Positions 8,557 to 16,868 of a stretch of DNA of 64,000 bases are shown one piece after another. Below the pieces are notes generated by a model. The model ran no database searches, was not told where the DNA came from, and worked only from the letters and a program-made list of their open reading frames with translations. The DNA lies in NCBI RefSeq assembly GCF_004122035.1, contig NZ_SAXA01000007.1, positions 1 to 64,000 on the forward strand, read 5' to 3'. Made by a program: the position numbers and the translations under genes. This DNA comes from Ancylomarina salipaludis. Its GTDB lineage: Bacteria; Bacteroidota; Bacteroidia; Bacteroidales; Marinifilaceae. Numbering within the stretch: the stretch's first letter is position 1; every line of letters starts with the position of its first letter.

Positions 8557-9264
8557 TTAATCTGTTTTATTAAGGTCGTCCTCAGTTAACTCTATATATC
8601 GCATCTTATACTCACTTCCGAATCCTAATATCTGAGTGATACAAACTGTCCTCACAAAATTTCTTCTGTTCATCAATAAGCCGTACTCCTTATTCCCTGA
8701 GCCTCCTGTTTTATGAAATTCTAATATCGAATCTGCATTTAATTGGCTAGCATTATTCAACCAATCCTGAAACCACTTCTTCCGCTCAAGCTTCATCGCA
8801 TCAGTATACAAGCTTGTTGACGACCAGATATGAGACTTAGAACTATCAAATTCCTTAATAAATAATTTTTGTTCATCCCAAACCAACTCAGTCAACCTGA
8901 TCCCGGTTTTGTTTTCAACAACAATTAAGGTAAAAGCCTCAATGCCATCAAAGGGATAGTTTTTAATAAAATCATCGAGATTGGCATATCCAAAAAAATC
9001 AAGAAGCATCAAACCCCTACTCTGCCTGTAATTGGCTTTACGTTTATGCTTTTTGAAAGCACCATTAAGCACACACAGACATGTGTCTTTACAATTGCTG
9101 ATTATCCAGCTACCATTAGCTTTTGAATCTTTAGGATAAAACAATTCAAAGCCATTGTAAATATATTTTTGAGGCCTTAGAGCAAGTCGGCTAGGATCTT
9201 CATCTCTATTGACCGTGATAATAAAATCACGACCAACAATTGGAATATAACTTAATGTGCACAT
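8557..9264 (-). CDS. NRDE (TANGO2-like) family protein
   Basis: This 235-residue protein begins MCTLSYIPI, with a cysteine right after the start methionine, and contains VNRDEDPSR near residue 18, the motif that names the family. The N-terminal Cys and beta-rich start resemble N-terminal-nucleophile hydrolases, so the mature protein could use Cys2 after methionine removal. The biochemical activity of the family is unsettled; eukaryotic TANGO2 is linked to heme and lipid handling. The start codon overlaps the end of the upstream DinB gene by 13 bp, indicating translational coupling. Confidence 0.85.
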   Translation of the reverse strand: MCTLSYIPIVGRDFIITVNRDEDPSRLALRPQKYIYNGFELFYPKDSKANGSWIISNCKDTCLCVLNGAFKKHKRKANYRQSRGLMLLDFFGYANLDDFIKNYPFDGIEAFTLIVVENKTGIRLTELVWDEQKLFIKEFDSSKSHIWSSTSLYTDAMKLERKKWFQDWLNNASQLNADSILEFHKTGGSGNKEYGLLMNRRNFVRTVCITQILGFGSEYKMRYIELTEDDLNKTD

Positions 9265-9764
9265 TGGTCTTTATTATAACGAATTGTTGAATAAGCAACT
9301 CCAAAATTTGCATCAACCTTCACATGAGGAAATTGCTGATTAAGTGCAATGCGTATTAAGGCCATATGATGAATGGCATGCTCTAAATTATAAGCCAGCT
9401 CGCGCATCAAATTCGACTTCACTTGTTTGACTGCCCCACTATCCTGATCAAAATTGAGATACAAACTTAAATTCTTATTCACCGATGATTCTTCTAACCA
9501 AGCTAGAATTAAAGCCAGTCTTTCCTTGGCTACCAAAGGTTCGTTCTCTATTTGAATGGAACGCACACGTGTGTCATAATTGATTTCCCCAAGTTCGGAA
9601 CCTTCTCTTAATATATCGAAGAATTCAATAATATGGCGCATATGCTTACCGATAGAACTGCCTAACAATAACGACGAACAGTGTGAATATTCATCTTTTT
9701 TTAAATTCTCACACAAGTGAAATAGCTGAGTGCATATTTCTTTAGAAGCGTTTATAATCTGCAT
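9252..9764 (-). CDS. DinB-like four-helix protein
   Basis: This 170-residue helical protein is consistent with the DinB/YfiT fold, a four-helix bundle that usually binds a divalent metal through three histidines. Candidate ligands are in GKHMRHIIEFFD (about 40-51) and in LEHAIHHMALIR (about 135-146). Related proteins include thiol transferases and stress-induced proteins. It is the first gene of a two-gene operon with the NRDE gene, overlapping it by 13 bp. The pairing suggests a joint function, but none is known to me. Confidence 0.75.
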   Translation of the reverse strand: MQIINASKEICTQLFHLCENLKKDEYSHCSSLLLGSSIGKHMRHIIEFFDILREGSELGEINYDTRVRSIQIENEPLVAKERLALILAWLEESSVNKNLSLYLNFDQDSGAVKQVKSNLMRELAYNLEHAIHHMALIRIALNQQFPHVKVDANFGVAYSTIRYNKDQCAH

Positions 9765-9935
9765 AGAGTCTGTTTCAATTATAAAAACAAGATATTAAAA
9801 ACAAGTCGTAAAATATAATTCTAACCAGATGAATTTTAATGCACCCCACATTTAAGATTTACAGGTCTTTTTTCATCCCCATCATCACGAGCGTAATTAT
9901 ATTTCTTATATATTTAGGTAGTAAAAACCTAAACT

Positions 9936-10976
9936 ATGCCCTTAAAGAAAAGATACTACCCGCAATTTATTCTCAAATGGATCAAATTTGAATTTTGGCC
10001 ATCATGGGTTTTCTATGCTCCCATGTTTTTATATGGATTTGTTTTAGCTCTAAAAAGCGGATCATTTAGTTATTTTACAGCTACAAATCCCGGACTGGCC
10101 TTTGGAGGAGCATATGGCACAGATAAAACCAAACTACTCAATTCTCTCTCTTCAAAATACCATACCAAAGACTTTTTAGCTAAAAAAAATAAATCCGCAG
10201 ATGAAATCATTCATTTGATGCAAGAAGAAAACATCACCTTCCCTATTGTAGCAAAGCCCAATATTGGCGAACGAGGCCGTGGTGTTGAAAAAATAGATAA
10301 TAAGCTTGCCCTGGAAAACTATTTAAAAATCATTTCTGAAGATTTAATCATTCAGGAATTTGTTGATTATCCTATCGAATTGGGCATTTTTTATCATCGC
10401 TTTCCCAACAGCACACAAGATGGTATCAGCTCTGTGGTGATGAAAGAGTTTTTAAGCATTACAGGTAATGGTCGGGATACCTTCGGAAGACTGGTTTCGA
10501 GAAATTTCAGGGCAAAATCGCGTCTGAAATATCTCAAAGCCAAGTATGCGAGCAAATGGAATCTTATTATACCTGAGGGCATCACGTTTAAAATTGAACC
10601 CATAGGGAACCATTGTCGGGGAACCACATTTCTGGATGGTAACCATTTAATTGATGATAAACTGGTACAGGTCTTTAGAGAAATATCAAAACCATTAGAG
10701 GGATTCTATTATGGTCGTTTTGATATTAAAGTCAATAGTATTCGTGACTTGTACGAAGGTGAAAACATCAAAGTATTAGAGATTAACGGAACCAATTCGG
10801 AACCTGCCCATATTTACGATCCGGATTATTCCTTATTTAAAGCTTACAGCGAGATTATTAAGCACATGAACCTGGTTTATAAAATCAGTAAGGCGAACAG
10901 GGCGCTTGGTATAAAACCAATGCCTTTTTCTAATCTGATAAAAGGCCTGTTTCATCATTTCTTTGGAAAAAAATAA
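9936..10976 (+). CDS. ATP-grasp domain protein with membrane-like N-terminus
   Basis: This 346-residue protein has a hydrophobic, aromatic-rich N-terminus (WPSWVFYAPMFLYGFVLAL, about 21-39) followed by an ATP-grasp fold. ATP-grasp features are FPIVAKPNIGERGRGV (about 103-118), LIIQEFVDYPIELGIF (about 137-152) and the metal-binding VLEINGTNSEP (about 283-293). ATP-grasp enzymes join a carboxylate, as acyl phosphate, to an amine or thiol; the D-Ala-D-Ala ligase-like order fits. The substrate cannot be told. It stands alone between divergent and co-directional neighbours. Confidence 0.85.
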   Translation: MPLKKRYYPQFILKWIKFEFWPSWVFYAPMFLYGFVLALKSGSFSYFTATNPGLAFGGAYGTDKTKLLNSLSSKYHTKDFLAKKNKSADEIIHLMQEENITFPIVAKPNIGERGRGVEKIDNKLALENYLKIISEDLIIQEFVDYPIELGIFYHRFPNSTQDGISSVVMKEFLSITGNGRDTFGRLVSRNFRAKSRLKYLKAKYASKWNLIIPEGITFKIEPIGNHCRGTTFLDGNHLIDDKLVQVFREISKPLEGFYYGRFDIKVNSIRDLYEGENIKVLEINGTNSEPAHIYDPDYSLFKAYSEIIKHMNLVYKISKANRALGIKPMPFSNLIKGLFHHFFGKK

Positions 10977-10996
10977 ATACGCTTGCACCATGCTGC

Positions 10997-11042
10997 AAAG
11001 TAGATTAGCAACGGCTTCGTAAATCCAGCTCGCATCTACTTT
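10997..11042 (+). other. Long-loop inverted repeat after the ATP-grasp gene
   Basis: AAAGTAGAT (10997-11005) and ATCTACTTT (11034-11042) form a 9-bp perfect stem with a 28-nt loop. There is no T run, so it may be a weak terminator or a 3' RNA structure. Confidence 0.3.
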
Positions 11043-11115
11043 ACAAAAACAATAAATTCCTGCCCATTAAAAATACAATTTTACTAAATTGCAGCTCAAT
11101 TTTTAAAAACACACT

Positions 11116-12285
11116 ATGGATTCATACATTTCTCCCGACAGTCATTTTATTCTCTTTTTTATTGTAGCAGGTGCCGCAGCTTTTGGTATCTATTCGGAAC
11201 ACAAAAAATGGTTTGGTAAACTATCGGGGATACTGGTTACAATGATATCCATGTCGATATTAGCCATGTTGGGCGTTCTTCCCGTTGCTTCAAACCCCAA
11301 TGTTAAAGTTGAGGTGTACGATATGGTTTTCACCTATTTTATTCCCATTTCGATTCCCATGCTTTTATTTAGTTCGAACCTAACAAAAATTATTAAGGAA
11401 AGCGGGAAATTACTTTTGGCCTATACTATTGGTGCAATAGGAATTGTGCTTGGCTGTTTCCTTGCCGTTTCGTTAATCGATTTGGGTACTGATGGCGGTA
11501 ATACTGCTGGTGTTATTGCGGCCACATTAATTGGGGGAAGTGTCAATTTTATAGCCGCTGCCGAAAGTTTGAATTTTAGTACAAACCCAATGTTTACAGC
11601 CACAATTGCTGTAGATAACTTGGTGTCAAACCTATACACACTTTTCTTATTCCTGACCCCCTCATTGGTGTTTCTATCGCGTTTCTTTGTCAAACCAAAA
11701 AAAGAGAACGAAATCGACTCTAATGAAGGCAGCCAGAAAAATGAATACCCTATGACTCTGGAACGCATCGCGGTTTCAGTTTTTATTGCCGCACTTATCG
11801 CTGGTGCAGGAACCTTTATCGCTCCATACTTAGAGAGATTGATTCAGACCGAAATAAACTTAAGCATTCTACTTATTACTCTATTTGCCGTATTGGCCGC
11901 CAACCTTTTTCCTAAACACCTAAAAGCATTAGAAAATACAGCTTTCTCGATTGGTATCTGGATGATGTATATTTTCTTAGCCGTAATTGGTGCCGCAACA
12001 AATATTCATCAAATTTTCGAAATAGGTCCTGCAATTCTGGCATTCTATATTGTTATTATGATGTTTCATTTTGTTTTCTTACTGGCACTGGCAAAACTAT
12101 TCAAACTGGATGTTTACGAAGTGGTTATTTCTTCTGCTGCCAATATTATGGGACCTTCTGTAGCCGCACCTATGGCTGCTTCGATGGGACAAAAGAAACT
12201 CATTACGCCCGGAATTCTGGTGGGGATTTTAGGTTATATCATTGGTACATTTGTAGGTGTTTCCATAGCCGTTTTTCTAAGCTAG
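11116..12285 (+). CDS. DUF819 family membrane protein
   Basis: This 389-residue polytopic protein has about ten hydrophobic segments in two halves separated by a charged loop near 195-215 (FVKPKKENEIDSNEGSQKNE). The repeated glycine-rich stretches LIGGSVNFIAAAES (about 139-152) and ANIMGPSVAAPMAASMGQKK (about 350-369) are typical of DUF819/YjcL-type membrane proteins, thought to be transporters. The substrate is unknown. It ends 13 bp before the Nudix gene, so the two are probably one transcript. Confidence 0.85.
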   Translation: MDSYISPDSHFILFFIVAGAAAFGIYSEHKKWFGKLSGILVTMISMSILAMLGVLPVASNPNVKVEVYDMVFTYFIPISIPMLLFSSNLTKIIKESGKLLLAYTIGAIGIVLGCFLAVSLIDLGTDGGNTAGVIAATLIGGSVNFIAAAESLNFSTNPMFTATIAVDNLVSNLYTLFLFLTPSLVFLSRFFVKPKKENEIDSNEGSQKNEYPMTLERIAVSVFIAALIAGAGTFIAPYLERLIQTEINLSILLITLFAVLAANLFPKHLKALENTAFSIGIWMMYIFLAVIGAATNIHQIFEIGPAILAFYIVIMMFHFVFLLALAKLFKLDVYEVVISSAANIMGPSVAAPMAASMGQKKLITPGILVGILGYIIGTFVGVSIAVFLS

Positions 12286-12298
12286 CCTGCATCAAAAT

Positions 12299-12700
12299 AT
12301 GACATCGAAAAAAATAATTGAAGTTACAGCCGCGATTATCCGAAAGGGTAATCGCTTTCTTTGTGCGCGACGAAAAGCTTCAAGCGAACAAGGCGGGAAA
12401 TGGGAATTCCCAGGTGGCAAGATTGAAACCAATGAAAGTCCTGAGCAATGCCTCGAAAGAGAACTTCATGAAGAATTTGCAATTCAGTCTGTTTGCGGAA
12501 AGTTTCTGTGTGAGAACACACACGACTATGGTGACAAAATCATCAAGCTAAAGGCCTACTTTGTCAAGCACACAAGTGGCGATTTTCAACTTTTGGCACA
12601 CCAACAGATACAATGGCTGAACCTGAATGAAATGCAACAACTCGATTGGGCCGAAGCTGACCTACCCATCGTTGATAAACTCACAAGCCATTACAAATAA
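12299..12700 (+). CDS. Nudix hydrolase, MutT-like (8-oxo-dGTP diphosphatase type)
   Basis: This 133-residue protein has a complete Nudix box, beginning at GGKIETNESPEQCLERE and ending LHEEFAI (about residues 39-62), which binds the metal and the diphosphate. The opening EVTAAIIRKGNRFLCARR and a WLNLNEMQQLDWAEADLPIV tail match the MutT branch that removes oxidised GTP/dGTP. Other nucleotide substrates remain possible. It follows the DUF819 gene by 13 bp. Confidence 0.88.
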   Translation: MTSKKIIEVTAAIIRKGNRFLCARRKASSEQGGKWEFPGGKIETNESPEQCLERELHEEFAIQSVCGKFLCENTHDYGDKIIKLKAYFVKHTSGDFQLLAHQQIQWLNLNEMQQLDWAEADLPIVDKLTSHYK

Positions 12701-12829
12701 GGCAACGAATCAATACCGACTGAGTGTTTTAATCATTTTATCTACTTGCACAAGATAGCTGAAAATGAAGTTTAGTTCATTCACAAAGCTCATGAGTACG
12801 CAAAACCTCATTTGAAAGCGAAGTTGTTA

Positions 12830-13552
12830 CTAAATCAGCTGCTCGCCCCCATCGCAATATAAAATTTGCCCGGTCAGGAAGTGATTATCCAGAATATAAT
12901 CCAGCGATTTAAGAATAGGTTGCATGCCACCCGGTTTTTTCATTGGGGTTTTAGCCGCCCGATTTTCCAGATAATCTTCCTCAGCGTTAATAGGAGCAAT
13001 GGTTGAACCCGGCGCAATGCCATTGACTCGAATATCCGGTCCAAATTCCAAAGCACCCATTTGAGTGAGATGAGATAAGGCAACTTTCGACAGACTATAA
13101 GCCGCATAGTCAGATGCAAACCTTGATATTCGTGTATCCAGGAAATTGACAATAAGGCCACGTTGACAGATATTCGCAAAATCGCGCATTAAAATAAAGG
13201 GTGCTCTAAAGTTGATCTGCATCTGTTCGTTAATCAGGTCGAGACTTGTATTTTTAATCGAACCAGGACTATAAACAGAAGCATTATTAATCAGCAAATC
13301 GATCTGCCCAAATTCTTCACTGACCTCAGCGATTAGAGATTCACAGGCAAGCTCATCGGAAAGATTACAACCAAACACTTTAAAAACCTGCTTGGGATAA
13401 AGAGCTTTAAGGTAATCTCTCAAAGCCATCGCCTCAGCTTTCGACGTATTGTAATGAAGGGCCAAATTCCACGACTGCTTAGCCAAATGAAGCGCCAACT
13501 CCTTTCCTATTCGTTTTGCCGATCCTGTAATTAATGCTGTTCTGGTTTCCAT
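12830..13552 (-). CDS. SDR oxidoreductase, pteridine-reductase/FolM-like
   Basis: This 240-residue short-chain dehydrogenase has the cofactor-binding TGSAKRIG (9-16), NNAS (89-92) and the catalytic YSLSK (Y152, K156). The usual catalytic serine before the tyrosine is replaced by an aspartate in the NFLDTR stretch (D139). In established families this Asp replacement marks pteridine reductase and the bacterial dihydromonapterin reductase FolM, and RIG after the glycine motif points to NADPH. The enzyme therefore probably reduces a pterin. It lies at the left edge of the palindrome-rich region and seems monocistronic. Confidence 0.78.
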   Translation of the reverse strand: METRTALITGSAKRIGKELALHLAKQSWNLALHYNTSKAEAMALRDYLKALYPKQVFKVFGCNLSDELACESLIAEVSEEFGQIDLLINNASVYSPGSIKNTSLDLINEQMQINFRAPFILMRDFANICQRGLIVNFLDTRISRFASDYAAYSLSKVALSHLTQMGALEFGPDIRVNGIAPGSTIAPINAEEDYLENRAAKTPMKKPGGMQPILKSLDYILDNHFLTGQILYCDGGEQLI

Positions 13553-13662
13553 ATCTTGATCTTAAATAGCTTAGCTGTAAAAGTACATCAATTCTAGAGT
13601 TTGAAGCCATCTTAACCTAATGGTTTTTCCACTGTCATGATCTGCCATACGATTTTTATTAG

Positions 13663-13755
13663 CTTCGTCGAACTTCGCTACGGTTCCCTACCCCTAAATC
13701 CCCTGAAGGGGACTCAAAAGACACTCCACTTAAGCCCCTTCAGGGGTTTGGGGTA
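13663..13755. repeat. Palindromic element copy A
   Basis: A flanking module like CGTCGAACTTCGCTACGG leads into the inverted repeat 13689-13755: TACCCCTAAATCCCCTGAAG on the left and CCCCTTCAGGGGTTTGGGG on the right, with a short A/C-rich centre. Each half also contains its own smaller palindrome. It lies between the SDR gene and the lipoprotein gene. Confidence 0.9.
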
Positions 13756-13828
13756 ATAGATTCTCTTAATTGTGTCGCTTTTATAAAAAAGCTTGATGGC
13801 GTTGAGCGCTAGCGACATCATTTTATTC

Positions 13829-14695
13829 CTAAATAATTTCAAATGGTTCGATATCTTTTCTGGTTTTGTAATATTCTAAGAGCGTTTTTTTAAGCGTCCC
13901 ATCTTCTATAAGCATTCTATGAAGCTCTTTTTCATACTTTTTACATATTTCATCCGTATTTTTCATACTCCCTTCTTCAGCTTCAATCTTCTCACTTAAA
14001 CTCTTTATTATTTGAAGATGTACCTTTCGCAAGTTTGGATCATTCAATGCTTCCTGACAGAATCCGGCAATTAAAAAGTTAACTTTATTTTCGAGTTTGT
14101 AAGCAAAAGGTGGTGCTCCACATCCAAAGTGAAAAGCAAAACCTCTATCCGGAATATATCCGGCAATATCGATATAAGCAAAGGAAATTTGCAAGAGACT
14201 GTCTATTCCAATACACGTCTTATTGGATTTAATAATATCCTTATATTCTTCCGTTTCGGTTTTATTCATATAATAACTTGAAAAAGCCGTATTGAAGATT
14301 CCTGCAAAAACAGGATCATTACAATAATGCGCAGTAATAAGCTCTCTAACCTTATCACAATTACAACCTTGTGTTACAAATAAAGAATCAACGCATTCAC
14401 CTGCTTTTGCATTAAGACTGGAATAATAGGCATTACTAATCCTATTTGAATAAGCACTGTAAAAACCAGCAAATTTGACACTATCCGGAATATGAAATTC
14501 CAGTATTTTCTTTTCCTGATTAAAACCAAAATAACGGAAATTAAGCTGAACTCTATTTTGTGTACTATCAGAACATCTAAATTCTGTCATGGTATCAAAA
14601 AAAGTATGAATATACTGATGCTCCTTTTCTTTGGTCGATTGGCACCCGACTATGCAAGACGCTATAATCGATAAAATTAATAGGTGTTTTTTCAT
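13829..14695 (-). CDS. Hypothetical lipoprotein
   Basis: This 288-residue protein has a lipoprotein signal peptide: a short basic start, a hydrophobic stretch and the lipobox IVGC with C18 as the lipidated residue. The mature part has several cysteines (for example the CNCDK region near 118 and FGCGAPPFAY near 198) and a charged helical C-terminus. No family is recognised. Palindromic elements A and B flank it on both sides, so it may be a recent acquisition. The reading frame is intact and probably expressed. Confidence 0.7.
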   Translation of the reverse strand: MKKHLLILSIIASCIVGCQSTKEKEHQYIHTFFDTMTEFRCSDSTQNRVQLNFRYFGFNQEKKILEFHIPDSVKFAGFYSAYSNRISNAYYSSLNAKAGECVDSLFVTQGCNCDKVRELITAHYCNDPVFAGIFNTAFSSYYMNKTETEEYKDIIKSNKTCIGIDSLLQISFAYIDIAGYIPDRGFAFHFGCGAPPFAYKLENKVNFLIAGFCQEALNDPNLRKVHLQIIKSLSEKIEAEEGSMKNTDEICKKYEKELHRMLIEDGTLKKTLLEYYKTRKDIEPFEII

Positions 14696-14720
14696 TCTGT
14701 TTTTAAAATTATAAAATAAA

Positions 14721-14845
14721 CGTCGAGTTACGCTTCGCTACGGTTTCCCACCCCAAGATGGACTACGTCGAGCTCCGCTTCGCTACGGTTCCCTGAAGGG
14801 GACTCAAAAGACACTCCACTTAAGCCCCTTCAGGGGTTTGGGGTA
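14721..14845. repeat. Palindromic element copy B, rearranged
   Basis: The flanking module occurs twice in tandem (14721-14750 and 14765-14793). The outer left arm is disrupted: CCACCCCAAGATGGACT replaces the normal ACCCCTAAATCCCCT. The rest of the palindrome, CCCTGAAGGGGACT through GGTTTGGGGTA, is intact and nearly identical to copy A. Confidence 0.85.
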
Positions 14846-14968
14846 ATGACTCTACTAGCTCCCACACAATAGTTGGCTTTTATTTTTTTATCAAGGAACG
14901 CGATACAACCGACCACAGAGAGCTCAGCGAAGCTAATCGCGCACCAGCGGGGTGCAACGGTTACTTTT

Positions 14969-15622
14969 GTTGGCACTTGTGCGTTATAGATATTTTCTCA
15001 GAGCTTTATAAAAATTATATTTTTCTTTGTGTAGTATTTTCAATTCATCCCGAACATCATTATGCCAATTCATATTTTCTATTGATTCATTAAGGTTTTT
15101 TAAGAATTCATCGTCTTCCTTTCTAGCCTTCTCAATATTGAGCCTATACTCATCAGTTCGTTTTAAAATTTTGCTCAAGATGGATTCGACTTTCTTTACT
15201 TCTGGTTTTAAATGAAGACTAGGAAACAAATAATCCTTATTCATGTTTACTGAAGATCCTATTCGGTTAATTTGATTCATTAAAGAGCTTACGAAACCAT
15301 GTATATTCTTTGATTTTGGAATTTTCATTTCGTTATTTAATGTTTCCAAAATTGAATCAATTAAAAAAATGAAATCTTTATATGTTTCGTATCTCAGGTC
15401 GAATAATTTCCTATTCGTAGTGTTTATTTCATGCATCCAAAATTGGAAAATACCAAATCCAAGTCCCAGAATTGAAAATATTCCTGCATATCTTTTTTCA
15501 TTGTCTGTAATTAACTCAAGTTGGAAAAATAATATCCACGTGAGGAATATAATTGCAATTAAAAATGAAAAAGGTAAAATATATCTAATGTATTTCTTCA
15601 TATTTTTAGCATTGGTGCCAAC
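14969..15622. other. Cassette-like unit bounded by inverted ends
   Basis: GTTGGCAC (14969-14976) and GTGCCAAC (15615-15622) face each other across one gene (14984-15601), with about ten base pairs of matching over the terminal 14. The gene fills the unit almost completely: 7 bp at its 3' side and 13 bp at its 5' side. A GCACC/GGTGC hairpin lies beyond the 3' boundary. The layout resembles an integron gene cassette, but the ends do not match the standard attC core (GTTRRRY), so this stays tentative. Confidence 0.4.
14984..15601 (-). CDS. Hypothetical two-pass membrane protein with helical cytoplasmic domain
   Basis: This 205-residue protein has two N-terminal membrane segments (about 7-30 and 38-56) followed by a charged, coiled-coil-prone helical region (about 60-205). 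No family is recognised. The unit is A/T-rich and carries a 5' untranslated tract of only a few bases inside the inverted ends. Its isolation inside a cassette-like unit suggests horizontal acquisition. Two-TM plus coiled-coil proteins occur in phage defence and stress systems, but nothing here proves such a role. Confidence 0.6.
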   Translation of the reverse strand: MKKYIRYILPFSFLIAIIFLTWILFFQLELITDNEKRYAGIFSILGLGFGIFQFWMHEINTTNRKLFDLRYETYKDFIFLIDSILETLNNEMKIPKSKNIHGFVSSLMNQINRIGSSVNMNKDYLFPSLHLKPEVKKVESILSKILKRTDEYRLNIEKARKEDDEFLKNLNESIENMNWHNDVRDELKILHKEKYNFYKALRKYL

Positions 15623-15628
15623 GAGAGA

Positions 15629-15649
15629 ATAAAGTGCAATGCACTTTAT
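15629..15649. repeat. Perfect 10-bp arm palindrome
   Basis: ATAAAGTGCA and TGCACTTTAT flank a single central A. It sits at the 5' edge of the cassette-like unit and before the next terminator, and could be a recombination-site hairpin or an operator. Confidence 0.6.
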
Positions 15650-15676
15650 CCCACTTATCTGTCATTTGTTATTATT

Positions 15677-15714
15677 CAAAAACTAAGGGCTTCACCTCCG
15701 GTGAAACCCTTAGT
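15677..15714 (-). terminator. Terminator after the DUF6261-like gene
   Basis: ACTAAGGGcTTCACC / GGTGAAaCCCTTAGT forms a 15-bp stem with one mismatch. On the minus strand it is followed by a short T run, 11 bp beyond the stop codon. Confidence 0.8.
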
Positions 15715-15724
15715 CGATGTTTTT

Positions 15725-16453
15725 TTAAATCACTTCGCTGTCTACTTCCTTTGTTTTATGACGGCGTTTTACCATTTCGTTATTTCTATCGATCAACTCG
15801 GCAATAGTTTTGGTGGTAGCCTCGTATGTGGCTGGGTTTACCTTTGCCATGGTATTCAGATACCCCACCAGGTTGGTGTTGATTTCCGTGATCGCCACTT
15901 TCTTCAACATACTGGCCGAAGCCAAATCTTTCTTCAGGCTCTCACCCTCAGCCTGCTGCAAAGCCACATTTTCAAAATCTTTTTGAGCCGCATCCAAGGC
16001 TGCTATGCTTTCCTGCACCCCCTGTAAGTTTGCTATGGCAGACAGGGCATTGGGCTTGCTTAAATCTTTAAGTAAAGACTCAATATCGGCCGATTCTTCG
16101 GCATAGTCCTCATTCTGTATGCTCAAACCATACTGCTCCAATATACGGTTCAGCACCAAGGCAGCTTCTTTCATTCCGGCAATAGGAATATGAACATAGC
16201 CCTCAACCAGCTTAAACAAAGCTCTGATGGCCATATCACGCACATGGTCCTTCTCTGCCATCTGAGAATAAGCTGTCAATCGCCTCAGAGCCTCAATCAG
16301 TGCGATGTTAGTAGCACTTATCTTTCCAATTACAGGCGTTAAATAAAGGTCCAAAGTCCAATCATTCTTCGCAAATGCTTTAAGAATAAGGGTTAATAAT
16401 GCACTAATGTCGCCATTGCGACTGCTCGTCATAATTCTCTTAATCGATACCAT
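15725..16453 (-). CDS. DUF6261-like helical protein
   Basis: This 242-residue protein is predicted all-helical, with no signal peptide or membrane segment. Features include a LTLILKAFAKNDWTLDLYL region near 20-38 and a C-terminal basic stretch EMVKRRHKTKEVD. It resembles the DUF6261 proteins common in Bacteroidales, which lack a known function; this assignment is from memory and moderate. Unusually, a five- to six-unit 41-bp repeat array lies directly upstream, between about 50 and 290 bp before the start codon, where its promoter should be. Confidence 0.55.
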   Translation of the reverse strand: MVSIKRIMTSSRNGDISALLTLILKAFAKNDWTLDLYLTPVIGKISATNIALIEALRRLTAYSQMAEKDHVRDMAIRALFKLVEGYVHIPIAGMKEAALVLNRILEQYGLSIQNEDYAEESADIESLLKDLSKPNALSAIANLQGVQESIAALDAAQKDFENVALQQAEGESLKKDLASASMLKKVAITEINTNLVGYLNTMAKVNPATYEATTKTIAELIDRNNEMVKRRHKTKEVDSEVI

Positions 16454-16868
16454 GGGTCGTAATTTTAAATTAGTATGTATTGATTATTTAAACTCTGATC
16501 TTTTGCTTTGTCATTTTGACAATGGGCAAAAAATCAATTTTTCAGACTTTATCATTTTGACAAAGGACAAAAAACCATTTTTTCAAACTTTGTCATTTTA
16601 ACATTGAGCAAAAAAGCATTTTTTCAGGCTTTATCATTTTAACATTGCCCCAAAAACCAATTTTTAGAGCTTTGTCATTCTGACATTGAACAAAAAAACA
16701 TTACATCAGGCTTCACCCCTACAGATATTGAGCAAAAAACCATTCATACCAATCAACATCTAACTCAATACGACTCACTTATCTTTATCATCTGTGAAAA
16801 ACTTAATAAATATAACGATTTTTTAACTGAACAAAAAAAATAATAATAAATGGGCTTTGGTGAGTTTT
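16454..16868. other. Gene-free stretch carrying the 41-bp array
   Basis: Apart from the 41-bp repeats (16505-16745), the stretch holds only A/T-rich sequence. Short frames inside it follow the repeat and are not considered genes. Confidence 0.6.
16505..16745. repeat. Tandem 41-bp repeat array upstream of the DUF6261-like gene
   Basis: TCATTTT (or TCATTCT) recurs at 16511, 16552, 16593, 16634 and 16675, exactly 41 bp apart, with a decayed sixth unit near 16713. Each unit reads roughly CTTTGTCATTTTGACAATGG followed by CAAAAAACCATTTTTTCAGG. The first unit contains the dyad TTGTCA-TTT-TGACAA and the fifth TGTCA-TTC-TGACA. Because 41 is not divisible by three, the array cannot be a repeated protein motif. 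It may be an operator array. Confidence 0.9.

Noticed and set aside
14969-15622. Genuine integron attC site
   Set aside because: Ends read GTTGGCAC, not GTTRRRY, and no integrase gene is present; kept only as a cassette-like unit.
16505-16745. CRISPR or plasmid iterons
   Set aside because: The units abut without spacers, and no replication initiator gene is near. Operator array is more likely on a chromosome.
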